Source of the DNA: Ornithinimicrobium flavum | GTDB taxonomy: Bacteria; Actinomycetota; Actinomycetes; Actinomycetales; Dermatophilaceae | Direction: 5' to 3' | DNA length: 64,000 bases | Assembly: GCF_004526345.1 (NCBI RefSeq) | Contig: NZ_CP038213.1 | Coordinates: 620,001-684,000, forward strand | Part shown: positions 39,939 through 51,187 of the stretch, piece after piece | Layout: every line of letters begins with the position of its first letter | Position numbering within the stretch: position 1 is the stretch's first letter | Notes under the pieces: model-generated | The model's database searches: none | Told to the model about the DNA's origin: nothing | What the model saw: the letters and a program-made list of their open reading frames with translations, nothing else | Made by a program: the position numbers and the translations under genes

Positions 39939-41486
39939 TCAGTTCCAGAAGTCGAACCACATCCGCAGCTCCCAGTCCGCGCGGGGGATGGTGATCGCGG
40001 TGTGGACCGGCCAGTACCACGCGAACCACGCGGCAGCCAGCGCCACATACGCGACCACCACCGCCGCCCCCCAGCCCCGTCGCCGGCGGGAGGCGTCGGC
40101 CGGGCCGAGCACGAGCGCCAGGCAGGCGATCACCACCAGGACCAGCCACGGCACGAAGGCCACGGCGTAGAAGCTGTAGATCGTCCGGGTCTGGTAGAGG
40201 AACCACGGCAGCCATCCCGCGATCACCCCGGAGAGGGCGGCACCGGCGCGCCAGTCGCGGCGCGCGAGCCACAGGAAGGCCACGACGAGCAGCCCCACGG
40301 TCGCGGTCCACCAGACCACCATGTTGCCGAGGGAGGCGATGTACTCGACGCACCGGGCGGCCTCGCACCCCTTCTCCCCCCGGTCGGGCCAGTCCGCGTA
40401 GAAGAGGGTCGGTCGCCACTGCACCGTCCAGCTCCACGGGTTGGAGCTCCACGCGTGCTCGTTCTGCAGCCCGACGTGGAAGCTGAGCTGCTCCTCGTGG
40501 TAGGCCCACAGGGACCGCAGGGGGTCCGGGACCATCCGGGCCAGCCCCGTCGCGGGATGGTCGGCGGCCCACTGCCGCTTCCACCCCCCGTCGGTGAGGA
40601 ACCACCCGGTCCAGGTCAGCACGTAGGTCACCACGGCGGTGGGGACCATGAGCAGGAAGGCGGGTATGCCGTCCCGGGTCACCGTGCTGGTGAACCAGCG
40701 CTGCACCCCTGCGGCCCGCCGGGCACCCAGGTCCCACCACACGGTCATCAGGCCGAAGACGGCCAGGAAGTAGAGCCCGGACCACTTGGTGCCGATCGCC
40801 AGCCCGAGCGCCACGCCGGCGGCCAGCCGCCACCACCGGACCCCGAGCCACGGGCCCGACCGGAGCCGCCGGGGGTCGAGGCGCCGCGCGAGGCGACGCC
40901 GACCGTCCTCCCGGTCCAGCAGCAGGAGCAGGAAGGCCACCAGCACCCACCACATGACGAAGATGTCCAGCAGCCCGATCCGCGACTGGGCGAAGTGGTG
41001 CCCGTCGAGGGCGAGCAGGGCGGAGGCGGTGACGGCCAGGAGGGCGTTCTTCCAGATCAGCCACGCGCACCAGCCCAGCAGCGCGATGGACAGGGTGCCG
41101 ATCACGGCGGAGGACAGGCGCCAGCCGACCGGGTCCTCGGGCCCCATGACCAACTCGCCCAGCGCGATCATCCACTTGCCGACCGGGGGGTGCACCACGA
41201 GGTCCGGCTCGCCGCCCCACACGTCCGGCGTCCCGGCGTTGAACAGCGCGTCCGGGTCCTCCAGCCCCTCCCGGATCTCCCGTTCGTGGCCGTACCTCAC
41301 CAGCGACCAGGCCTGCTTGACGTAGTAGGTCTCGTCGAAGACCAGGCGGGAGGGGTGGCCCAGGCGCCAGAAGCGCAGGGCCCCACCGATCGCGGTGACC
41401 AGGAGGATTCCCAGCAGCGCCACGCGGCGCTGGCGGGCGAGCGCTGCGGGCGGCGGTCCGAGCAGACGCGCCCGCAGAGACTCCAT
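39939..41486 (-). CDS. Dolichyl-phosphate-mannose-protein mannosyltransferase (GT39)
   Basis: 515 aa with about ten membrane helices. Transfers mannose from polyprenyl phosphomannose to Ser/Thr of secreted proteins; Rv1002c (Pmt) is the mycobacterial counterpart. The catalytic Asp-Glu is in RLVFDETYYVKQAWSL; HPPVGKWMIALGE, ALDGHHFAQSRIGLLDIFVMW and GTKWSGLYFLAVF are conserved loops and helices. The C-terminal IYSFYAVAFVPWLVL and the final WFDFWN are also family-like. A leaderless -10 (TACGAT, 7 nt) supports the ATG at 41486. Divergent from sdhC. In mycobacteria it borders rsmI (Rv1003); here sdhCAB lies between. Confidence 0.9.
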   Translation of the reverse strand: MESLRARLLGPPPAALARQRRVALLGILLVTAIGGALRFWRLGHPSRLVFDETYYVKQAWSLVRYGHEREIREGLEDPDALFNAGTPDVWGGEPDLVVHPPVGKWMIALGELVMGPEDPVGWRLSSAVIGTLSIALLGWCAWLIWKNALLAVTASALLALDGHHFAQSRIGLLDIFVMWWVLVAFLLLLLDREDGRRRLARRLDPRRLRSGPWLGVRWWRLAAGVALGLAIGTKWSGLYFLAVFGLMTVWWDLGARRAAGVQRWFTSTVTRDGIPAFLLMVPTAVVTYVLTWTGWFLTDGGWKRQWAADHPATGLARMVPDPLRSLWAYHEEQLSFHVGLQNEHAWSSNPWSWTVQWRPTLFYADWPDRGEKGCEAARCVEYIASLGNMVVWWTATVGLLVVAFLWLARRDWRAGAALSGVIAGWLPWFLYQTRTIYSFYAVAFVPWLVLVVIACLALVLGPADASRRRRGWGAAVVVAYVALAAAWFAWYWPVHTAITIPRADWELRMWFDFWN

Positions 41487-41493
41487 ACGGTGC

Positions 41494-41499
41494 ATCGTA
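41494..41499 (-). promoter_or_regulatory. Leaderless -10 box of the O-mannosyltransferase gene
   Basis: On the minus strand TACGAT is followed by 7 nt and then the ATG at 41486. Confidence 0.5.
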
Positions 41500-41539
41500 G
41501 GTGAGCGGTTCGGCCCCCGGACCCGGTGGGAACGGCGCA

Positions 41540-41563
41540 TTAGCGCACTCCGGGCTGCGCTAA
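41540..41563. promoter_or_regulatory. Perfect inverted repeat upstream of sdhCAB
   Basis: TTAGCGCA-N8-TGCGCTAA, 8-bp arms, centred 47 nt before the sdhC start and about 65 nt from the start of the divergent mannosyltransferase gene. Position overlaps the likely -35 zone of sdhC, fitting an operator for a dimeric regulator. No T-tract, and both genes read away from it, so it is not a terminator. Which regulator binds is unknown. Confidence 0.6.
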
Positions 41564-41585
41564 AAGTCCTGTCGGTCCTCAGTAG

Positions 41586-41591
41586 TAGAGT
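41586..41591 (+). promoter_or_regulatory. Leaderless -10 box of sdhC
   Basis: TAGAGT, 7 nt before the GTG at 41599. Confidence 0.5.
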
Positions 41592-41598
41592 CCCCGTC

Positions 41599-42300
41599 GT
41601 GGCCCTTACAACCGCTCCCGCGCGCGAGACCCGGCAGGGTCTGCCCAGCATCCTGCTGAAGACCGTCATGGCCGTGACCGGCTTGTTCTTCGTGCTCTAC
41701 CTGCTGCTGCACATGTACGGCAACCTGCAGATCCTCATCGGGCGCGAGGCGTTCGACGACTACGCGCACCACCTGCGCGTCATCGGGGAGGGGATGATCC
41801 CGGAGAACGGCGTGCTCTGGATCGCCCGGATCCTCCTGCTCGCCTCCCTCGTCGGCCACGTCTGGTCGGCGATCCTGCTGTGGCGCCGGGCCGGGAAGGC
41901 CCGCCAGCACCGGTACGTCGGCAGCAAGCGGGCCACCTACGGGTCGGTCTACGCCCGGGCGATGCGCTGGGGCGGCCTGGCCATCCTGCTGTTCGTGATC
42001 TTCCACATCCTGCACTTCACGACGCAGACGATCACCGTCGCCGGCGAGCACGCCAGCCCGGCCGAGCGCGTGATCAGCAGCTTCCAGGTGTGGTGGGCGG
42101 TGCTCATCTACGTGGCGGCGATGATCGCCGTCGGGATGCACCTGCTGCACGGGGTCTGGGGGGCCTGCATGACCCTGGGTCTCAACACCTCGCTCAAGCG
42201 TGCCGAGCAGATCCGCTTCATCTCGATCCTGGTGGCCACGGTGATCGTCGTCGGCTTCCTGATCCCGCCCTTCGCCATCCTGTTCGGCTTCGTGAGCTAA
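41599..42300 (+). CDS. sdhC: Succinate dehydrogenase cytochrome b558 subunit
   Basis: 233 aa with five predicted membrane helices, the single-subunit diheme anchor of type B succinate:quinone reductases (b558 family). Likely heme-ligand His residues sit in LYLLLHMYGNL, YAHHLRV, LVGHVWS, FVIFHILHFTT and VGMHLLHGVWG. It transfers electrons from SdhB to menaquinone in the cytoplasmic membrane. Gene order sdhC-sdhA-sdhB matches this type. GTG start is fixed by the leaderless promoter; an 18-nt gap separates it from sdhA. Confidence 0.92.
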   Translation: MALTTAPARETRQGLPSILLKTVMAVTGLFFVLYLLLHMYGNLQILIGREAFDDYAHHLRVIGEGMIPENGVLWIARILLLASLVGHVWSAILLWRRAGKARQHRYVGSKRATYGSVYARAMRWGGLAILLFVIFHILHFTTQTITVAGEHASPAERVISSFQVWWAVLIYVAAMIAVGMHLLHGVWGACMTLGLNTSLKRAEQIRFISILVATVIVVGFLIPPFAILFGFVS

Positions 42301-42318
42301 GAGGACTGAGACATCCCG

Positions 42319-44285
<1,967 letters not shown>

Positions 44286-44289
<4 letters not shown>

Positions 44290-45029
44290 GGCTCGCGCTC
44301 AAGATCTGGCGTCAGGACGGCCCGAGCGACACGGGCCGGATGGCGCGCTACGACATCGACGGGGTGTCGGAGGACAGCTCGTTCCTGGAGATGCTCGACC
44401 TGCTCAACGAGCAGCTCACCGAGCGCGGCGAGGAGCCGGTCGCCTTCGACTCCGACTGCCGCGAGGGCATCTGCGGCACCTGCGGCGTCGTCATCAACGG
44501 CGAGGCGCACGGCCCGGAGCGCACGACGACCTGCCAGCTGCACATGCGCTCCTTCAAGGACGGTGACGAGATCGTCATCGAGCCCTGGCGGGCCGACCCC
44601 TTCCCCGTCATCAAGGACCTGGTCGTCGACCGCAGCGCCTTCGACCGGATCATCCAGGCCGGCGGCTTCATCTCGGCCAACACCGGGTCGGCGCCGGACG
44701 CGCACGCCACGCCGGTGCCCAAGGAGCACGCGGACCGGGCGTTCATGGCCGCCGAGTGCATCGGCTGCGGCGCGTGCGTGGCCGCCTGCCCGAACGCCTC
44801 CGGGATGCTCTTCATGGGCGCCAAGATCACCCACCTGGGTGAGCTGCCCCAGGGCCAGCCCGAGCGCGAGGCCCGCGTCGTGTCGATGACGGCCCAGCAC
44901 GACCACGAGGGCTTCGGCGGCTGCACCAACCTCGGTGAGTGCACCCGCGCCTGCCCGAAGGGCATCCCGCTCAACGTCATCTCCCAGATGAACGCCGACT
45001 TCCGGCACGCCGGCTACGGTCGTCGCTGA
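44286..45029 (+). CDS. sdhB: Succinate dehydrogenase iron-sulfur subunit
   Basis: 247 aa. [2Fe-2S] ligands in [13 protein letters not shown] and a later TTTCQLH; [4Fe-4S]/[3Fe-4S] ligands in [17 protein letters not shown] and [17 protein letters not shown]. Completes the sdhCAB operon and carries electrons from FAD to the heme anchor. No abnormal residues were seen. Ends 13 nt before rsmI. Confidence 0.95.
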
Positions 45030-45042
45030 CCCTGGCCGGGGC

Positions 45043-45914
45043 GTGAGCAACGCGGCGCGGCCCGGCGCCCGGGCCTCCGGATCCGGTGCGCTGGTCCTGG
45101 CCGCCACGCCGATCGGCGACTCCCGGGACGCCAGCCCCCGCCTGCTCGAGGAGCTCGCGGGGGCTGACGTCGTCGCGGCGGAGGACACCCGCCGGTTGCG
45201 ACGCCTCACCGAGCGCCTCGGGGTCCAGGTGGGGGGGAGGTGCTCAGCTACCACGAGCACAACGAGGCCTCCCGCACCCCGGAGCTCGTCGGGCGGATCC
45301 GCGAGGGCGCCCGGCTCCTGCTCGTGACCGATGCCGGTATGCCGTCGGTCTCCGACCCCGGCTACCGGCTCGTGGTCGCCTGCGTCGAGGCGGACCTCCC
45401 GGTCACCTGCGTGCCCGGTCCGTCGGCCGTGCTCATGTCCCTGGCCGTGTCCGGTCTGCCGGTCGACCGGTTCTGCTTCGAGGGCTTCCTGCCACGCAGG
45501 CAGGGGGAGCGGGAGCGAGCCCTCGGTGCCCTGGTCGAGGAGCCCCGCACCATGGTCTTCTTCGAGGCCCCGCACCGGCTCCCCGCGACTCTGACCTCGA
45601 TGGCCACCGTCTTCGGGGCGGACCGTCCGGCCGCGGTGTGCCGCGAGCTCACCAAGACCTACGAGGAGGTCCGACGCGGCCCGCTCACCGAGCTGGCGCA
45701 GTGGGCGGCGGACGGGGTGCGGGGGGAGATCACCGTCGTCGTCGCCGGACGACCGCCCGCCTCCGCGGCGGACAGCGAGCCGGACGACCACATACCTGAG
45801 ATCCTGGAGCGCACCGCCGCCGGGGAGCGTCTCAAGGATGTCGCCCGGGAGGTCTCCGCCCGGACCGGGTTGTCCGCCAAGGCGCTCTACGACGCCGCGG
45901 TGGCCGCCCGCTGA
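45043..45914 (+). pseudogene. rsmI: 16S rRNA (cytidine1402-2'-O)-methyltransferase RsmI (frame broken at a G7 run)
   Basis: RsmI 2'-O-methylates C1402 of 16S rRNA with SAM. First frame: [49 protein letters not shown]. Second frame: [91 protein letters not shown] and ELTKTYEEVRRG. They join at seven Gs, 45231-45237; an eighth G would give an uninterrupted protein of about 290 residues. A lost base in a homopolymer is the simplest reading; the real gene is probably intact. GTG start. Confidence 0.88.
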
Positions 45915-46045
45915 CGGCACGTGCACCGCGGACCCAGGCCCCGCCGGGACCTGCCGGCCCTTGTGCCGGGCGGTCCGGTTTGGCATAGTCGCGACGTGGT
46001 CCGACAACGACGTCGGGCCCACCTATCCCGAGGAGACCGGCACGC

Positions 46046-46489
46046 ATGAGGGTCAACCTGTCCGCGATCCTCGGAGGCCTCCTCGGGGGGCTGCTCGCCG
46101 CCGCCGTCTGCTGGTACGCCACGTCTCGCGTCCTCCCTGCCGCCGACCTCGACTACAGCCCGGCGGAGATGGCTCTCACCGCGCTCGTCGGCGCGGGCGG
46201 TGGGGTCCTGGGCGTCGTCGTGGGATGGCTGGTCCACCGGCGCCGGGCCCGCGGACTGGGAGGGATCGCAGCCATCGTCAGCCTCCTGGGGGCGCTCGGC
46301 GCCACGGTGGGCTGGGCCCGGATCGTGGGTGGGCTGGACGAGACCGGACTGTTCCTGGTGGGCAGCGTGCTGCTGCTGGGGATCGCTCTGGTGCTGCTCG
46401 CCGCGGTGTGCGGGCTCACGGCGGCGCTGCTCGGTCCTGCGTCGCGGGAGCCCCGGACGCGCGGAGCGGCGGCCCAGGGTCCCTCGTAG
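46046..46489 (+). CDS. Small four-helix membrane protein
   Basis: 147 aa. Four predicted membrane helices (about residues 8-28, 43-62, 72-93 and 101-128) joined by short charged loops (HRRRARG), and a polar tail. No recognised family. GAGGAGA precedes the ATG by 9 nt; a CATAGT hexamer about 60 nt upstream may be the -10. Stands alone between rsmI and a terminator, convergent with the DUF4126 gene. Confidence 0.72.
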   Translation: MRVNLSAILGGLLGGLLAAAVCWYATSRVLPAADLDYSPAEMALTALVGAGGGVLGVVVGWLVHRRRARGLGGIAAIVSLLGALGATVGWARIVGGLDETGLFLVGSVLLLGIALVLLAAVCGLTAALLGPASREPRTRGAAAQGPS

Positions 46490-46511
46490 TCGCTCCTGCA
46501 GCCGGACTGTC

Positions 46512-46543
46512 AACTCTGAGCCGGTTCGAACCGGCTCAGGGTT
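46512..46543. terminator. Bidirectional terminator hairpin
   Basis: A 24-nt exact palindrome (arms CTGAGCCGGTTC, 46516-46539) extended by four more pairs, one G-T. A second smaller hairpin (CCGGCTC...GAGCCGG) follows to about 46572. Lies between the convergent membrane protein and DUF4126 genes. Confidence 0.7.
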
Positions 46544-46579
46544 GACCAACCGGCTCGGAGTCGGCGAGCCGGCCCGGGG

Positions 46580-47191
46580 TCACTCGTAGCCGGCGTCGGC
46601 CATCGCCCGGTCGCGGCGGGCCCGACGCGAGCGGCCGCGCCGCCAGAGGGCGAACAGGCCCCAGACCAGCAGCAGGATCAGGAAGATCACGAGCACGGGC
46701 AGGAAGATGGCCACGAGCGAGAGGGTGATCGCCATCCCGTCCTCGGCCGCCGACACGACGGGGGTGCCGAGGCCGCCGGTCGTGGTGTTGACGACGGGGC
46801 GGCTGACGGCCTTGCCCGTGTGCACGATCCCCGCGGTGATGATGCCGAGCACCACGCCCACCCACGGGTTGTCGGCCATGAAGCTCGACCCCTGCTCGAA
46901 GTCCTCGGCCGCCGTGGTCGCCGCGAAGATCAGGCCACCCGTGGCCGGCCGGACGAAGGTGCCGACGGCGTCGTTGATGTGGTCGACGAGGGCGATCTTG
47001 TCCAGCACGAGCTCGGACAGGAGCAGGACGGCCGCGATGCCGATCGCCCACCACGACTCGATCCAGGCGTACTGGTGCGGGAGGGTGATGACGTCGGTGA
47101 AGCGCGCGATGAGTGCGACCAGGAGGAACGGGATGTAGGCGTTCAACCCCGCGGCCGCGGACAGACCGGCTCCGGTGAGGGCAGCGAGCAT
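46580..47191 (-). CDS. DUF4126 domain membrane protein
   Basis: 203 aa. N-terminal MLAALTGAGLSAAAGLNAYIPFLLVALIARF and the VLLLSELVLDKIALVDHINDAVGTFVRPATGGLIFAA segment define DUF4126, an uncharacterised multi-spanning family. Four to five helices are predicted with a basic C-terminal tail (RRGRSRRARRDRAMADAGYE). ATG at 47191 chosen for an upstream AAAGGCGAGG and because the longer frame has poor codon bias. Function unknown; divergent from the sigma factor gene. Confidence 0.85.
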   Translation of the reverse strand: MLAALTGAGLSAAAGLNAYIPFLLVALIARFTDVITLPHQYAWIESWWAIGIAAVLLLSELVLDKIALVDHINDAVGTFVRPATGGLIFAATTAAEDFEQGSSFMADNPWVGVVLGIITAGIVHTGKAVSRPVVNTTTGGLGTPVVSAAEDGMAITLSLVAIFLPVLVIFLILLLVWGLFALWRRGRSRRARRDRAMADAGYE

Positions 47192-47305
47192 GCGGTGCCT
47201 CGCCTTTCGTGTCGGCGTCCCCCGGCGGAGGACGTCGCTCCAGTCAACCACGCGGTGCCGGCGGACTGTTCCCGCCGCCTGCGCCACGGCATACCCCCTC
47301 CCCCC

Positions 47306-47329
47306 AACCTTCCGGGGTCCCGCATCGTT
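47306..47329 (+). promoter_or_regulatory. Putative ECF-type promoter, sigma module 1
   Basis: AACC (47306-47309), 16 nt, CGTT (47326-47329), preceded by a C-run. The same arrangement (CACC-N16-CGTT) lies before the paralogous sigma gene at 53383-53406. AAC-type -35 and CGT-type -10 boxes are characteristic of ECF sigma factors, so autoregulation is likely. Confidence 0.55.
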
Positions 47330-47370
47330 ACCGGGGGGAGGATGGATCGAACGAGCAGGAGGAGGATCCG

Positions 47371-47862
47371 GTGCGCAGCGAGAACGACGCCGCCTACGTC
47401 GAGTTCGTCGACGCGTCACGGTCGACGCTGCTGGCCTACGCCTGGCTGCTCACCGCCGACGGCCACGCCGCGGAGGAGCTGGTCCAGGAGACCCTCGTCC
47501 GGGTCTACGTGCGCTGGCGACGGCTGCGCAGCGGGCAGCCGCTCGCGTACGCCAGGAGGATCCTGTCCAACCTGCACACCGACCGGTGGCGGTCCGGCCG
47601 GCGGGAGGTGCTGCGGGGCGAGGTGCCGGAGACGGCGTACAGCTCCGACCCGGTCACCACCGACCTGGTGCGGGCGCTGCAGCAGCTCTCTCCCCGCGAG
47701 CGCGAGTGCGTCGTCCTGCGCCACTACCTGGACCAGTCCGAGAAGGACACCGCGGCCACCCTGCGGATCAGCGTGGGGGCCGTCAAGAGCTACACCGCCA
47801 AGGGACTCGCGCGGCTGCGGCCGCTGCTGAGCGCCACGATCGAGGAGGAGCGCCATGTCTGA
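47371..47862 (+). CDS. ECF sigma factor, SigE family (module 1)
   Basis: 163 aa. Region 2 (EFVDASRSTLLAYAWLLTADGHAAEELVQETLVRVYVRWRRLRSGQPLAYARRILSNLHTDRWRS) and region 4 (ALQQLSPRERECVVLRHYLDQSEKDTAATLRISVGAVKSYTAKGLARLRPLL) are complete, so it should bind core RNA polymerase and a -35/-10 pair. The SigE-like actinobacterial group (TIGR02983) is often followed by a membrane protein gene. GTG start has AGGAGGAGGA upstream (47357-47366). Its last bases overlap the downstream gene by 8 nt in ATGTCTGA. Confidence 0.9.
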   Translation: MRSENDAAYVEFVDASRSTLLAYAWLLTADGHAAEELVQETLVRVYVRWRRLRSGQPLAYARRILSNLHTDRWRSGRREVLRGEVPETAYSSDPVTTDLVRALQQLSPRERECVVLRHYLDQSEKDTAATLRISVGAVKSYTAKGLARLRPLLSATIEEERHV

Positions 47863-49950
47863 GCCGACGCTGAGCCAGCTGCTGGACCGGGCCGCCCACC
47901 ACGCGCCCCCGATGGACCTGAGGAGCGAGGACCTGCTGGCGGCCGGTCGGGCGAGGGTGCGGCGGCGCCGGGCCGCCGGGGCCGGCGGGGTGCTGGGCGG
48001 TGCCGCCCTGGTGGCGGCGGTCTGGGCCGGTCTCGGTGGGGACGGCTCCCCGCTGAGCACTCCCGACCTGCAGCCGGCCACCACGGTCCTGGAGCAGGGC
48101 GAGGTCGTCGACGCGGCGCTCTTCGGCGGGTTCAACACCATCGACGACGAGCAGGTGGCGCACGTTACGACGGGCGGCTGACCCGCGGCATCAGCGGCCC
48201 GCTCGTCCTCGAGGTGTCGGACAACGGCGAGGTGGTCGAGCGGATCAGGGCGGAGTCCCCGGTCGCCGGGCTCGAGGTCTTCGCCGGGGAGCGGATGACG
48301 GTGGCCCTGTGGGAGGCGCCCGAGGACGCCGAGGCGTTCGTGCCGCTCGTGGGGCCGCACGACCCGGGCGGGCCGTCGGACGTCCGGACGACCGAGGTCG
48401 AGGGCGTCCCGGTGGCGTTCTCGATGTGGGCGGGCGATGTCGTCCGGATGCCGGTCGAGCTCCTCGACGTCTACGTCGTGGGCAGCGACAGCGTGCAGAC
48501 CCTGACCGGTGCCCCCGTGACCTCGGAGGTCCTGAGCACCCGGGACGCCCGGGCGGTCGCCTGGGCGGACGCGTCCCGGGGCGTCTGGGGGTATGCCGTG
48601 CACGCCCAGGACCCGATGCTCGCCCAGGTGGGGGAGCACCCGGCGCAGGTGTCGTCCTCCGCGTCGACGGCGGACGAGCTCACCGTCTCCGCCCACCTGC
48701 TACCTCAGGGGGCCGACCTCGTGGACGTCCGGCTCGACGCCGGTGACTCCGACAGCACGGTGCTCGAGGGTCGTGAGGTGGTGCTGGTCGAGCAGCGGGG
48801 GGTGGACTCCGCCGAGGTCGTGTTCCGGCTGGCCGGTGCCGAGTTCACCGCGGACCAGTACCACGTCGACCTCGCCACCCTGCAGGTCGGCGAGGAGCTG
48901 ACGCTGGAGGAGAGCCGCTCGGTGCCGGGTGGCGTGGCACTGCTCACAGCCAGCGACTCAGAGTCCGTCCTCACCGTCAGCCCCCAGGAGCTGGACCGTG
49001 GGCTGGTGACGACGACGGTCGACGGTCGGCCCGTGGTGGTCGCCGCCGGCTGGGACGCGGGCGCCGACGTGCTCCTCTCCTCCCGGGTCGAGCTCGACGA
49101 CGGGTCGGGCCCCCGGTGGGTCGACCCGGAGGACGTGGCGCAGACGGTGCTCGCCGACGGACGGTCGGTCACCCTGCTGGCCGTGGACCTGACGGGGGAC
49201 GACCAGGTGCTGGCCGTCGGGCGTCAGGACGGGGATGAGGTGGCGCGCTGGGAGCCGCCCGTGCGGACCGCCGGGGTCGAGTGGCGGCAGGTGGACGGTG
49301 CCCCGGTGCCCTTCGTGGACGGGGCGGCGCTGCCCCGCCTCGACGACGGGGCCACGGACGAGGTCAGGCACTACGCCGACGGGTCGGGATCGGCCCGAGG
49401 GTATGTCGTGCTGCCGGGGCAGGCTGCGGGAGCCACCTTCGTCCCGCTCCTCGAGGGCGACGGTGAGCTGCTGACCGCGCCGGAGATGGTGCACCAGGTG
49501 GACGAGGTCGAGGTCGGCGACGGGACCGACACCGTGCTTACGGTCGTGGGTGGCCTCGACGACGAGGGCGGCTCGACCCTGGCCGGCGTGGCCGCCCAGC
49601 GAGCCTCCGAGGGCGCCGCCAACACCTGGACGGTCGTCGGTGACGCCTCCTCCGCCCACGTGGTCGTGGACCCGGGGCTCGTGGTCACCATCGGTGCCGA
49701 GCAGGGGGTCTGGTTGGTCTACCCCACGGGGTCGGTCGACCCGTCCCAGGTGCAGGCCGGTCGGATCGGCCAGGACCTCGCCCTCCTGCGGACGGCCCCG
49801 GGGACGGACAGCACCCTCGTCGCGGTCTCCCCCGAGGGTGCCCCGGCCCCCCGGGTGGGGGTCGACGACGGGCAGGTGGAGCCGCCGGCCACCCATCCCG
49901 TGCCCCAGCTCGACCTGGTCGTGCGGGTCTGGACGCTCACCGGGCCGTGA
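47855..49950 (+). pseudogene. Sigma-linked membrane protein, module 1 (frame broken near 48160)
   Basis: N-terminal cytoplasmic segment (LSQLLDRAAHHAPPMDLRSEDLLAAGRARVRRRRAAG), one membrane helix (GGVLGGAALVAAVWAGLGG) and a large extracellular beta-rich region. The first frame stops at 48181 after VAHVTTGG. The continuation, RYDGRLTRGISGPLVLEVSDNGE..., lies in another frame to 49950, so a single base is missing between about 48150 and 48165. Roughly 700 residues when repaired. N-terminal RRR-helix layout matches the paralogue at 53924. Could be an anti-sigma factor or a target of it; no ZAS domain seen. Confidence 0.72.
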
Positions 49951-49957
49951 CTCGCGG

Positions 49958-50356
49958 TCAGATGGTGCGGCGCACGAGCACCTGCACGAGGTGCTCGAGC
50001 GTCGCCCCCGGGTCCCTGGTCGTCCCGCCGTGCACCGGCCCGGGCTGGACGATCGTGCTCCGGGGGGCGCTGAGCCAGCCGAAGCGCGGCCCGAGCCGGT
50101 CCAGGCGGGGGGTGCTCGGCGAGTGCTCGCCCGCGGCGACACGGCATACCTGGTCCAGCGCGGAGCGCACCGCCTCCAGGTCCAGCCCGGGGTCGAGGGC
50201 GAGTGCCCGGGCGTCGTCCAGCGCGACGGCGCCGCGCAGGAAGTCGGCCTCCTGGCTGTAGAGCACGACGCCGACGTTGATGAACTCCTCGCGCTCCACG
50301 CGGGGGACCAGGCGCAGGACGACGTACTGGTAGTCGACGCTCGTGATCGCGCTCAT
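49958..50356 (-). CDS. DUF3037 domain protein
   Basis: 132 aa. YQYVVLRLVPRVEREEFINVGVVLYSQEADFLRGAVALD is the DUF3037 signature, a small uncharacterised domain. Its ATG overlaps the stop of the HipA-like gene upstream, an arrangement often seen for this pair, so the products probably act together. Charge-rich, no membrane helix, no catalytic motif. The C-terminal RDPGATLEHLVQVLV resembles the usual ending. Confidence 0.85.
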   Translation of the reverse strand: MSAITSVDYQYVVLRLVPRVEREEFINVGVVLYSQEADFLRGAVALDDARALALDPGLDLEAVRSALDQVCRVAAGEHSPSTPRLDRLGPRFGWLSAPRSTIVQPGPVHGGTTRDPGATLEHLVQVLVRRTI

Positions 50357-51126
50357 GCCGCACCTCCTGGGAGCCACACCTGCGGGGTGAGCACCCGCGC
50401 GAGGAGATGGTCGCGGTAGGCCGACCGCACCGCAGCGGTGTCGGGCAGGTGCTCCGTCGTCTCCAGCCACTCCTCCGGCACCTGGTCGACCACGTCCGCG
50501 ACGAGCGAGGGGGTGACCAGCGGCGCCAGCGCGGCGTGCGCCCCCGGCAGGTCGGTGGCGACCGCCCCGAGGACGTGGTCGTCGGCGCCGACCCGGAACG
50601 GCTGCTCCGCGAACCGCTGCGGGTCCGGCGGGCGGCTGGGCCACGAGTGGTGGAAGTAGAGAGCCGCGCCGTGGTCGATGAGCCAGGTCTGCCGGTGCCA
50701 GGTGAGCAGGTTGGGGTTGGACCAGGTGCGGTCGACGTTCGCGGTGAAGGCGTCGAGCCAGAGCACCCGGGAGGCGAGATCGGCGTCCGGAGGACGGGAG
50801 CCGTCGTACCCGAGCGCGCCCGGCAGCAGGTCGACGCCGAGGTTGGTGCCGGGCGAGGCGTTGAGCAGGTCCTGCACCTCCTGGTCGGCCTCGTAGCGCG
50901 CCATCGCGGACGGAAGGTCGATCGTCACCAGCCGGGGCACCGGCAGCCCCAGGCGGCGGACGAGCTCACCGACCACCACCTCGGCGACGAGCACCTTGAG
51001 CCCCTGCCCGGCCCCGCGGAACTTCACGACGTAGGTCCCCAGGTCCGCCCCCTCGACCACGCCCGGCATCGACCCGCCCTCGCGCAGCGGCGTGACGTAG
51101 CGGACGGCGGTGACGTGGTCGAGCAC
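50353..51126 (-). CDS. HipA-like kinase family protein (HipA_2 type)
   Basis: 257 aa. Contains VVKFRGAGQGLKVLVAEVVVGELVRRLGLPVP (nucleotide-binding Lys region), ARYEADQEVQDLLNA, the core LWLDAFTANVDRTWSNPNLLTWHRQTWLIDHGAALYFHHSW with the DR/N and D-H motifs expected for catalytic and metal-binding loops of HipA-like kinases. Lacks the long HipA N-terminal subdomain. HipA phosphorylates GltX in E. coli; the target here is unknown. Paired with DUF3037 by a TGATG-type overlap. A leaderless -10 (TAGCCT, 7 nt) supports the GTG start. Confidence 0.8.
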   Translation of the reverse strand: MLDHVTAVRYVTPLREGGSMPGVVEGADLGTYVVKFRGAGQGLKVLVAEVVVGELVRRLGLPVPRLVTIDLPSAMARYEADQEVQDLLNASPGTNLGVDLLPGALGYDGSRPPDADLASRVLWLDAFTANVDRTWSNPNLLTWHRQTWLIDHGAALYFHHSWPSRPPDPQRFAEQPFRVGADDHVLGAVATDLPGAHAALAPLVTPSLVADVVDQVPEEWLETTEHLPDTAAVRSAYRDHLLARVLTPQVWLPGGAA

Positions 51127-51133
51127 GGGCGAC

Positions 51134-51139
51134 AGGCTA
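51134..51139 (-). promoter_or_regulatory. Leaderless -10 box of the HipA-like gene
   Basis: TAGCCT on the minus strand, 7 nt before the GTG at 51126. Confidence 0.45.
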
Positions 51140-51187
51140 TCGGCCCCCGGTGCGGGGCCGACCCCGCCCGCTGACAGCATGGGGGAC

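Noticed and set aside
45240..45914. A separate gene starting at 45240
   Set aside because: Its translation is the missing C-terminal three-quarters of RsmI and joins the upstream frame at a G run; no promoter or ribosome-binding site of its own is seen.
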